From an uncultured Bacteroidales bacterium (GTDB lineage Bacteria > Bacteroidota > Bacteroidia > Bacteroidales > Bacteroidaceae): a stretch of 64,000 bases of DNA. A program made the position numbers and the translations under genes. The DNA lies in the NCBI GenBank assembly GCA_945787885.1, contig CALZJF010000009.1:1-64000 (forward strand), given 5' to 3'. The notes under the pieces are model-generated. The model saw only the letters and a list, made by a program, of their open reading frames with translations. It was not told the origin of the DNA and did not search any database. Position 1 is the first letter of the stretch, and the number at the start of each line of letters is the position of its first letter. Positions 45,933 through 54,733 of this stretch are shown piece after piece.

Positions 45933-46365
45933 ACTGTGGGAAACCTGAAGAACACCGCCCGAAAAAAGGAGAACAGGGGCAAAATGCCGTCCCTCCCACA
46001 CAAGAAGAGGGGGCGGAAATCCGTGGTTCTACCCCGAAACGCCTGTTGTGCCACGTTGGAAAGACAGGCGGAGCCGCCTTTTCCGCCGTTTTCAGGAGCA
46101 AGCCCTGCATTCGCCCCAGTCTCCGGGCTTTCACGAAGATTCAGAAGCGTTGGCAGGGTTCAAGGCGCGCGGCTGCCCGCCCTCCGCAGAAGTCCGTCCT
46201 TCCGTGCCGCCGCTCAGGGGCAGCGGGAAAAGCGAGGAAACCCCCCGGCGAGCGAAACAAGCCCCGTACGCGCTTTTTGGCTCTTCTGACGGACAAAGAC
46301 ATAGTCTGAGGGCAAAAAAGGCGAAATAAGCAGGTGGAAATGCGGTTTATTCCCCCGTTTTTGCG
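45933..46365. other. metF-gyrB gap, second part
   Basis: GC-rich DNA with overlapping open frames but no recognisable protein, start context or repeat. I see no gene here. Confidence 0.45.
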
Positions 46366-46373
46366 TATCTTTG
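46366..46373 (+). promoter_or_regulatory. Candidate -7 box for gyrB
   Basis: TATCTTTG fits TAnnTTTG, 97 bases before the gyrB start, but no matching TTTG lies about 20 bp upstream. Confidence 0.4.
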
Positions 46374-46467
46374 CCACGATAAAAATCCTATGCCAATGCG
46401 CACCCGCACGCGAGCCCCCGCAAAAAGCAGGGCGAGGGTGGGAGAAACGGCAGGCAGAACACACTGA

Positions 46468-48453
<1,986 letters not shown>

Positions 48454-48630
48454 CGTCATGGCCTGACGGCACACGGCAAGCGGGAGAAAGCTCCCCGCAG
48501 GCGTGCGCCGCTAAGCTGCGTGCCCAGCCGCGAAACGACGGCTCAAGGGCGGAAAATGCCTTGAATTGTAGGGTTTACTTGCACAACACGGTTGGTTTTG
48601 TGCAGAAGCAGCGTAAAAAAGTCGAAAAAA

Positions 48631-48662
48631 TTTGGGCGTTATGGCGTGCTGAGCTAACTTTG
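48631..48662 (+). promoter_or_regulatory. Promoter for acpP
   Basis: TTTG (48631-48634), exactly 20 bp, TAACTTTG (48655-48662). Full consensus match, giving a leader of about 55 bases. Confidence 0.65.
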
Positions 48663-48724
48663 CACCGCGAAAACACAAGAAATCAATATAATACATTACG
48701 TAATCAATAAAAAACTTTATTACC

Positions 48725-48958
48725 ATGTCTGAAATTTCTGAAAAGGTAAAGCAGCTTATCGTTGAAAAGCTTTCTGTAGATGCTAACGATGTTAAGGATG
48801 AGGCCAGCTTCACGAATGACCTCGGTGCTGATTCTCTCGAAACCGTAGAGCTCATGATGGATCTCGAAAGAGAGTTCGGTATCACCATCCCCGAGGAGGA
48901 GTCTGAGAAGATCTCCACCGTTGGCGACGCTATCGCTTACATCGAGGCTCACGCTTAA
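48725..48958 (+). CDS. acpP: Acyl carrier protein
   Basis: A 77-residue acidic carrier on which fatty acids are built. The phosphopantetheine attachment serine is Ser37 in [16 protein letters not shown]. The four-helix ACP pattern and length are standard. It comes just upstream of fabF, the classic fatty-acid gene order, and has a consensus promoter of its own. The 259-base gap to fabF holds a strong inverted repeat that may tune expression of the two genes separately, since cells need far more ACP than FabF. Identification is certain. Confidence 0.97.
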   Translation: MSEISEKVKQLIVEKLSVDANDVKDEASFTNDLGADSLETVELMMDLEREFGITIPEEESEKISTVGDAIAYIEAHA

Positions 48959-49079
48959 GCCTGCATTGAGGTTTCACTTAGTAATCTCATCTCTTTCCCC
49001 CTTTACAACGGAGTTTCGCAGCAAACGGTATGGTGGCGTCCACACCTCGGGGCTGACGGAAAACTTCAAGAACAAGGTG

Positions 49080-49146
49080 AATGTGCTAATATGCCGCAGT
49101 TTCCTATCTTTATGATATATCCGGAAATGCAGCATATTAGCACATT
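49080..49146 (+). promoter_or_regulatory. Long inverted repeat between acpP and fabF
   Basis: AATGTGCTAATATGC (49080-49094) is repeated in perfect complement at 49132-49146, with a 37-base loop that itself can pair (TTCC...GGAA). No T-run follows. It could be an mRNA stabiliser, a processing site or an operator. Confidence 0.6.
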
Positions 49147-49217
49147 TGGTAGGGGTTGTCTGCATCAAGCCCTGCATTGTATAGCCCCCCCCTATTTTTA
49201 GTATGTAAATAATATAT

Positions 49218-50483
49218 ATGGAATTAAAAAGAGTAGTAGTGACAGGCCTCGGTGCCCTCACCCCCGTTGGCAACACCCTTGAAGAGACTTGGAAGAATCT
49301 GGTGGCGGGCGTTAGCGGCGCAGCACCCATTCAGGGTTTCGATGCCTCGAAGTTCAAGACGCAGTTTGCCTGTGAGGTGAAAAACTTCAACGCCACTGAC
49401 TTTATTGATAAGAAGGAGGTTCGGAAGATGGACCGCTACGAGCAGCTCGCCCTCGTCGCCGCCATGGAGGCTGTGCAGGATAGCGGCATGGACCTCGAAA
49501 GTGTTGATAAGAATCGCATCGGCGTTGTACTCGGCGTAGGAATCGGCGGCATTCATACCTTCGAAGAGCAGATAGCTGACTACGCCGTCAACGGCGCAGA
49601 GCGCGGCCCCCGCTTCAATCCCTTCTTCATTCCCAAGATGATTGCCGACATCGCTGCCGGCGAAATCTCCATCAAATACGGTTTCCACGGGCCAAACTAT
49701 ACTACCACGTCTGCTTGCGCATCGAGCACGAACGCCATCGCTGCCGCCTTCGACCTCATCCGTCTCGGCAAGGCCAACGTCATGGTGACGGGTGGCGCTG
49801 AGGCAGCCATTACGGCAGGCGGCGTAGGAGGTTTCAACGCCATGCACGCGCTCTCTACGCGCAACGACGACCCGCAGCGTGCCAGCCGCCCCTTCAGCGC
49901 CAGCAGAGATGGCTTCGTCATGGGCGAAGGCGCAGGTGTGCTCATCCTCGAAGAGCTCGAACACGCTAAGGCCCGCGGTGCAAAAATCTATTGCGAACTC
50001 GCCGGCGTGGGCATGAGTGCCGACGCTCACCATATCACCGCCTCTCATCCTGAAGGACTCGGAGCGACGCTCGTCATGCAGAATGCACTCGAAGATGCCG
50101 GACTGAAGCCTGAAGACATCGACTACATCAACGTTCACGGCACGTCAACCCCCGTGGGCGACATCTCGGAGGCCAAGGCGATTGCCGCCGTGTTCGGACA
50201 ACATGCCTACGAGCTCAATATCTCTTCCACAAAGTCTATGACGGGACACCTCCTCGGTGCTGCCGGTGCTGTTGAAGCCATTGTCTGCTGCCTCAGCGTG
50301 AAGAACGATATCGTGCCTCCCACCATCAACCACGATGAGGAGGACTGCGATGAGCGCATTGACTACGCCATGAACTTCACCTTCAACAAGGCTCAGGAGC
50401 GCACCGTGCGTGCAGCACTCTCCAACACCTTTGGCTTCGGAGGTCACAATGCGTGCTGCATCGTGAAGAAATACGAGGCATAA
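49218..50483 (+). CDS. fabF: 3-oxoacyl-ACP synthase II
   Basis: A 421-residue condensing enzyme that elongates acyl-ACP with malonyl-ACP. The catalytic triad is visible: Cys167 in TTTSACASSTNA, His in INVHGTSTPVGD (about 306) and His in STKSMTGHLLGAAGAVEA (about 343). The glycine-rich C-terminal NTFGFGGHNA is intact. The length and order after acpP are typical. The start ATG at 49218 begins MELKRVVVTGLGALTP, the usual N-terminus. A small hairpin follows the stop. It acts in the cytoplasm with AcpP. Confidence 0.96.
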   Translation: MELKRVVVTGLGALTPVGNTLEETWKNLVAGVSGAAPIQGFDASKFKTQFACEVKNFNATDFIDKKEVRKMDRYEQLALVAAMEAVQDSGMDLESVDKNRIGVVLGVGIGGIHTFEEQIADYAVNGAERGPRFNPFFIPKMIADIAAGEISIKYGFHGPNYTTTSACASSTNAIAAAFDLIRLGKANVMVTGGAEAAITAGGVGGFNAMHALSTRNDDPQRASRPFSASRDGFVMGEGAGVLILEELEHAKARGAKIYCELAGVGMSADAHHITASHPEGLGATLVMQNALEDAGLKPEDIDYINVHGTSTPVGDISEAKAIAAVFGQHAYELNISSTKSMTGHLLGAAGAVEAIVCCLSVKNDIVPPTINHDEEDCDERIDYAMNFTFNKAQERTVRAALSNTFGFGGHNACCIVKKYEA

Positions 50484-50493
50484 TTCATGTTCG

Positions 50494-50510
50494 CCCGGCA
50501 TTGCGCCGGG
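50494..50510 (+). terminator. Short GC hairpin after fabF
   Basis: CCCGGC-ATTGC-GCCGGG, 11 bases past the fabF stop, followed by ATTTC only. A weak terminator or 3' stabiliser. Confidence 0.4.
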
Positions 50511-50533
50511 ATTTCTACCGTCGTCATACACAT

Positions 50534-50585
50534 TACGCTTAGCAGAATGGCCAGCTCTCAGTAGCCGGAAATCCTGCTAAGCGTA
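50534..50585 (+). promoter_or_regulatory. Inverted repeat in the leader of the RNase III gene
   Basis: TACGCTTAGCAG (50534-50545) and its perfect complement (50574-50585) lie 18 bases before the RNase III start codon. RNase III is known in other bacteria to cut its own leader, so this hairpin could be an autoregulatory site; that is inference. Confidence 0.5.
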
Positions 50586-50603
50586 TATACGTATCTCTAT
50601 AAT

Positions 50604-52721
50604 ATGGGTAATTTTATTGATAAGTTGAAGCTCTTTGTGCAGACCGACAAGGAGTTTCGATTGGCCCTTTATGATATTCTGGGATTCTATCCCCACAATA
50701 TCGAATTGTATCGCATCGCTTTCGCCCACAAGTCGCAGGAGTATAAGTCGAAGAAATGGGGCGACAAGCCGTTGAACAATGAGCGTCTGGAATTTCTTGG
50801 CGATGCCGTCCTCGAGACCGTCGTCAGCGACATCGTCTATCATCGCTTCCAGAACAAACGCGAGGGTTTTCTCACCAACACCCGCTCGAAAATCGTCAGC
50901 CGCGAATCGCTCGGACGCCTTGCCAAAGAGCTGGGACTGGAGCGTCTGATACAGGTGGGCAACTTTTCGCGCGCCCACCATTCCTTCATCGCTGGCAATG
51001 CTTTCGAAGCGTTAATGGGAGCCATCTATCTCGACCGTGGTTTCAGCTACGCCTTCCGTTTCATTGAGAAGCAAATCATCGGCAGATGCCTCAATCTGGA
51101 GAGCGTGGCGCAGAAAGAAGTGAACTTCAAAAGCAAACTGCTGGAGTATTGCCAGAAAAACCGCCTGAAAATTCATTTCAACGATAAGCAGGAAGGCGAC
51201 AGCACTGCAGCTCCCGTCTTTATCACAAGCGTCGTCATCGAAGGACTTTTCACAGCCGACGGAAAGGGGTATTCCAAGAAGGAAGCGCAACAGAATGCCG
51301 CCCGCGAGGCACTGCTCCGTATGCGCAAGGAGCCAGAATTTGAAGACAGCATCTATCGCTCGAAGGAGAAGCGCACTGCCATGGAGGCGGACCCCTGCTT
51401 CACGCTCCCCATCATTGATGAAATAGAGGCAGACATCGCCCGTGAGGCAGAGTCGGACGTAGCCCGTTCGGCAGAGCCTGCCACCTCGCAGCCTGCCGAG
51501 GCTGCCCGCAAACCCAAGAAGCCCGCTCAGCGCAAGAAGGCAGAAAAGCCCGCAAAGGCTGAAGAGCAGGCTAAAGCTGAGGCCCCGGCTAAGGCTCCGG
51601 CATCTGCCAAACAGGAAATTCCTGCCAAGGCAGAGGCTCCGGCGAAGGCTAAGGCTGAAACTTCTGCAAAGCCAGAGGCGCAGGCAAGGGCTAAGAAGCC
51701 CCGTCAGGCGAAGGCCGCTGCTCCGCAGCCTGCTCCGTCACAGCCCACTGCCCAGAAGAAGGCAGAAAATCAGGGCGACACTGCCTCTCAGGAGCCTGCT
51801 GCTCCTCAGGAAAATATGGCATCGGCAGAGCCTCTGTCTCCTCAGAAACCGCAGGCAAATGCGGAAAAGCCCGTTGCTGCCCCTGAAATGAAGGAATTGC
51901 CAGTGGTTGCCGCTCCCGCAGTTCCCGCTCCTGCACAGGAAATTGCCGCTCCTGCATTGGAAGCATCTGCTCCTGCACAGGAAGTTCCTGCTCCTGCACA
52001 GGAAGCATCTGCTCCTGCACAGGAAGTTGCCGCTCCTGCATCGGAAATATCTGCTCCCGCACAGGAAGTTCCGGCTCCCACAGCTGCTCCCGCAGAGCCT
52101 TTGGTGGAGGCGACGGTCTTCGCCAAGGTCAAAGCCATCACCTCGGTGGCAATGGCGGGAAATTCTGTTGAGGCAGAGCAGAACTTTCAGGAGAAAATCA
52201 GCAGGCGCCCACGCGGACGCAGAACCAACGCTGAGGATTTCACCAATACGGAACCCGTGCTTGCAGAAATGTCGCATCGCGCGGCGAAGGCTGCCAAAAG
52301 GGTGGAAGAGGCGAGAATGGCGAAAGCGCGGAAGAAGGCGCACCGCGACCTCAAGGAAGCTGCACGAAATGCGGAGCCTATGGGCGAAGAGGCTGACATC
52401 AAGGGGGCAATGCTCACGCCGATTGACGGGGAGACGCTTCCCGAAGGCAATGCGCCCGCGCCCCTTGCAGAAGGGCTTCAGGCTGCTGAAGGAGAAGCTG
52501 CACCCAAGATGCGCAGCATGAGGAAGTCCAGAAAGCCGCGCAGAAAGTTGGCTGAACAGGGCGAAACCCCTGCTGCCACTGCCGACGTTGCCCCTACGCC
52601 TGCTGCCGACGTTGCCCCTACGCCTGCCGACGTTGCCCCTACGCCTGCTGCCGCCACGCCTGTTCCTGAACATCCCGCGCCTGCTGCCGCTGCCACCGCG
52701 GAGCAGACACTTGCAGAATAA
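50604..52721 (+). CDS. rnc: Ribonuclease III with a 440-residue low-complexity C-terminal extension
   Basis: A 705-residue protein, about two to three times the usual RNase III length. Residues 1-165 form the catalytic domain with the signature NERLEFLGDAV (59-69) and the second metal-site motif GNAFEALMGAIYLDRGF (about 132-148). The double-stranded RNA-binding domain follows (about 170-255, ending KKEAQQNAAREALLRMRK). From about 265 the sequence is Ala/Pro/Lys/Glu-rich: a KAEAPAKA-type basic section, then seven 7-residue APAQEVx repeats (about 442-490), a basic Arg/Lys section (about 530-600) and PTPAADVA-type repeats near the end. The extension is in frame, with no stop or frameshift. It may be a disordered tether or RNA-binding tail. 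The enzyme matures rRNA and cuts structured RNAs. Confidence 0.9.
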   Translation: MGNFIDKLKLFVQTDKEFRLALYDILGFYPHNIELYRIAFAHKSQEYKSKKWGDKPLNNERLEFLGDAVLETVVSDIVYHRFQNKREGFLTNTRSKIVSRESLGRLAKELGLERLIQVGNFSRAHHSFIAGNAFEALMGAIYLDRGFSYAFRFIEKQIIGRCLNLESVAQKEVNFKSKLLEYCQKNRLKIHFNDKQEGDSTAAPVFITSVVIEGLFTADGKGYSKKEAQQNAAREALLRMRKEPEFEDSIYRSKEKRTAMEADPCFTLPIIDEIEADIAREAESDVARSAEPATSQPAEAARKPKKPAQRKKAEKPAKAEEQAKAEAPAKAPASAKQEIPAKAEAPAKAKAETSAKPEAQARAKKPRQAKAAAPQPAPSQPTAQKKAENQGDTASQEPAAPQENMASAEPLSPQKPQANAEKPVAAPEMKELPVVAAPAVPAPAQEIAAPALEASAPAQEVPAPAQEASAPAQEVAAPASEISAPAQEVPAPTAAPAEPLVEATVFAKVKAITSVAMAGNSVEAEQNFQEKISRRPRGRRTNAEDFTNTEPVLAEMSHRAAKAAKRVEEARMAKARKKAHRDLKEAARNAEPMGEEADIKGAMLTPIDGETLPEGNAPAPLAEGLQAAEGEAAPKMRSMRKSRKPRRKLAEQGETPAATADVAPTPAADVAPTPADVAPTPAAATPVPEHPAPAAAATAEQTLAE
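51927..52073 (+). repeat. 21-bp tandem repeat inside the RNase III gene
   Basis: Seven 21-bp units of GCTCCTGCACAGGAAGTTCC type (starts 51927, 51948, 51969, 51990, 52011, 52032, 52053), each encoding APAQE plus two residues. A second set, GCCGACGTTGCCCCTACGCC, repeats three times at 52581-52649. Confidence 0.85.
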
Positions 52722-52925
52722 CACGGGGCTTTATCCGCCTGCGACAGAGAGATTTTCAAATTTCTCTGACAAACGTCGTGACTAAATCCCTCCCCTACTT
52801 ATTACTAACCTTTTATTCCTCTGTCAACAGTATCGGCAACACCCGATACCGCCAGAAGATGCAGAGACGTTTCACGCCCGAAACGCCTCGCCTCTTCATG
52901 AAAACACTGTACACTTCTACAAGAC

Positions 52926-53393
52926 ATGGCTTACATGACCCAAGAAGGCTACGACAAAATGGTAGCCATGCTCCGTCAGATGGAGCAAATCGAACGTCCT
53001 GCGGCATCGGCAGCTATTGCGGAAGCACGCGATAAGGGCGACCTCTCTGAGAATGCTGAATACGATGCCGCTAAAGAGGCACAGGCAAAGCTCGAGACAA
53101 AGATTGCTGAACTTAAGGCACAAATCCATAGCGCAAAGATAATTGACACCTCACGCATTCGTACGGATGTCGTGCAAATCCTCTCCACCGTCGAGATGCG
53201 TAACGTCAAGTCTGGAACGAAGATGAAATATACCATTGTCTCTGAAAGCGAGGCCGACCTGCGCAGTGGTAAGATTTCCAGTGAGACTCCGATTGCACAG
53301 GCACTCCTCGGCCACAAGGTGGGCGACATTGTTGATGCCAAGACGCCACGGGGCATCATTCAGTTTGAGGTGCTGAACATCAGCGTGGAATAA
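52926..53393 (+). CDS. greA: Transcription elongation factor GreA
   Basis: A 155-residue factor that rescues backtracked RNA polymerase by stimulating transcript cleavage. The N-terminal coiled coil (residues 1-75) carries the acidic tip sequence EARDKGDLSENAEYDAAKEAQ, with the conserved Asp and Glu that bring metal to the active site. The C-terminal FKBP-like domain follows (about 80-155, ending FEVLNISVE). The length is typical. A terminator follows at 53421. It stands between the RNase III and HIT genes, all on the + strand, but with gaps of about 200 bases on each side. Confidence 0.95.
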   Translation: MAYMTQEGYDKMVAMLRQMEQIERPAASAAIAEARDKGDLSENAEYDAAKEAQAKLETKIAELKAQIHSAKIIDTSRIRTDVVQILSTVEMRNVKSGTKMKYTIVSESEADLRSGKISSETPIAQALLGHKVGDIVDAKTPRGIIQFEVLNISVE

Positions 53394-53420
53394 TATACGT
53401 TTCGGATACGTAAACTACGG

Positions 53421-53459
53421 AAAGCCGCATTGAGACGAGAAGTCTTGATGCGGCTTTTT
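53421..53459 (+). terminator. Terminator after greA
   Basis: AAAGCCGCAT (53421-53430) pairs with ATGCGGCTTT (53448-53457), with partial inner pairing, ending in five T. Confidence 0.8.
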
Positions 53460-53532
53460 GAATGCTTTCGCCCTGCGACAAGGCGTTAATGCCGCCGTTT
53501 ATACCGCCGACAATGCAAAAACCACGCTAATT

Positions 53533-53564
53533 TTTGGCTAAGGCTGATAAATTGTGTAAATTTG
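53533..53564 (+). promoter_or_regulatory. Promoter for the HIT-family gene
   Basis: TTTG (53533-53536), exactly 20 bp, TAAATTTG (53557-53564). Full consensus match 61 bases before the start codon. Confidence 0.65.
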
Positions 53565-53625
53565 CCGCACATGGCGCGCGCGGCCGTGCCTTTTTTATAC
53601 GACAGCTAATAGAAAAATATCCTTT

Positions 53626-54024
53626 ATGAGCATTTTCAGCAAAATCGCCAATGGCGAAATCCCCTCCTACAAGTGTGCGGAGGATGAGCGTTTCTATGCT
53701 TTTCTCGACATTAACCCTGTGGCTCTCGGACATACGTTAGTCATTCCGCGCCAAGAGGTAGATTATATCTTTGATCTCGACAACCGCACCCTTGCCGACC
53801 TCCATGTCTTTGCCAAGCGTGTGGCATTGGCACTCCGTGAGGCTGTGCCTTGCACGAAGGTGGGAATGGCGGTGCTCGGACTGGAAGTGCCTCACGCCCA
53901 CATACATCTTATTCCTCTGCAAAGCGAGGGGGATATGGATTTCAGAAAGGAAAAACTACACCTTCAGCCCGAAGAGATGCAGGCCGTTGCCGATAAAATA
54001 TACGCGGCCTTCAAAAAGCTCTGA
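53626..54024 (+). CDS. HIT-family (HINT-like) nucleotide hydrolase
   Basis: A 132-residue protein of the histidine triad family, which hydrolyses adenosine phosphoramidates and related nucleotides. The triad motif HAHIHLIPL is at residues 90-98, and the N-terminal SIFSKIANGEIPSYK block is typical of HINT proteins. The fold is a small homodimer in the cytoplasm. The length is normal. It has a consensus promoter and no close downstream partner; the following 700 bases are repeat-rich. The physiological substrate is unknown. Confidence 0.93.
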   Translation: MSIFSKIANGEIPSYKCAEDERFYAFLDINPVALGHTLVIPRQEVDYIFDLDNRTLADLHVFAKRVALALREAVPCTKVGMAVLGLEVPHAHIHLIPLQSEGDMDFRKEKLHLQPEEMQAVADKIYAAFKKL

Positions 54025-54150
54025 CTACACGATTTTTTCCACTTCACATATATATAGCCACCATATGCACATACATATATAATATGTGCTTAAGTAAGTA
54101 GCAAGAATTAGTTTATCAGAAGCACCCAATGTGTAGCCGTGGCGAAAATG

Positions 54151-54281
54151 CTGGGTTTTGCAAGCCTTCTGCAGGACTCCTGCTTCGCAAGTAATCATTT
54201 TCACCCCTCCAAGTGATTGTTCTGACCCCCAAAAAAGGTCATTTTGCCCTTCCAAATGGTCACTCTAAGACGAAATGTACC
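54151..54281 (-). repeat. 22-bp x 4 array element, copy A5
   Basis: Sites at 54192 (TAATCA), 54214 (TGATTG), 54236 (AGGTCA) and 54257 (TGGTCA): spacings 22, 22, 21. On the minus strand the right flank holds GAAGCAGGAGTCCTGCAGAA with the perfect palindrome GCAGGA-G-TCCTGC; the left flank is GGTACATTTCGTCTTAGAG, very close to A3. Confidence 0.86.
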
Positions 54282-54320
54282 GTAGAAACAAGGCATCTTA
54301 CTGTAAACTGATTTTATTAA

Positions 54321-54509
54321 GGTAGGTTCTATAAATTAGTTTTCAATGTAAGGTAGTGTTTCTGTTTTACTTGGATGTCTTCACGCCTCTCGCACCGTAT
54401 CTTTTTGTCTTTCATTCAGTCACGTAGCCCGCTACGCTCCCTCGTGAAAGACAAAAACCTACGGCACGATAGTCGCAAATACATCGCAAGCTAATTGATA
54501 GAACCTACC
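54321..54509 (-). mobile_element. F1 MITE-like element, long form, 189 bp (F1i)
   Basis: The ends are GGTAGGTTCTATAAATTAG and CTAATTGATAGAACCTACC, and both borders carry TTAA (54317-54320 and 54510-54513). Inside is an 80-bp insert absent from short copies, with the hairpin around GTAGCCCGCTAC flanked by TTTGTCTTTC and GAAAGACAAA. Confidence 0.87.
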
Positions 54510-54511
54510 TT

Positions 54512-54703
54512 AAGTAGGTAAAGAAAATCATTTTTATGCTGGAATGCTCTGTTAGAATGCAGGGGTTAGTCTTGAAATAAAGGAGCATAGCCTGCTATGT
54601 GACTGTTTCCAAGGCTAAAAGATGAGCCAAAGAGAGCGTTCAAACATACAAGCCAAAAAAATCCTTACGATATTTACTGTAAAATAATTCTTTTCACCTA
54701 CTT
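54512..54703 (-). repeat. F2 repeat element, complete, 192 bp (F2c)
   Basis: It matches F2b in inverse orientation: AAGTAGGTAAAGAAAATC, GGTTAGTCTTGAAATAAAGG, hairpin GCATAGCCTGCTATG, then AAGGCTAAAAGATGAGCC and TTTTCACCTACTT. It shares its first bases with the F1i target duplication and ends 30 bases before the fucosidase start codon. Confidence 0.82.
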
Positions 54704-54733
54704 ACCTGCTTACTTACCTATAACATCTATACC

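Noticed and set aside
45783..46289. Plus-strand open frame of 168 codons before gyrB
   Set aside because: It contains array A4 and shows no recognisable domain or start context.
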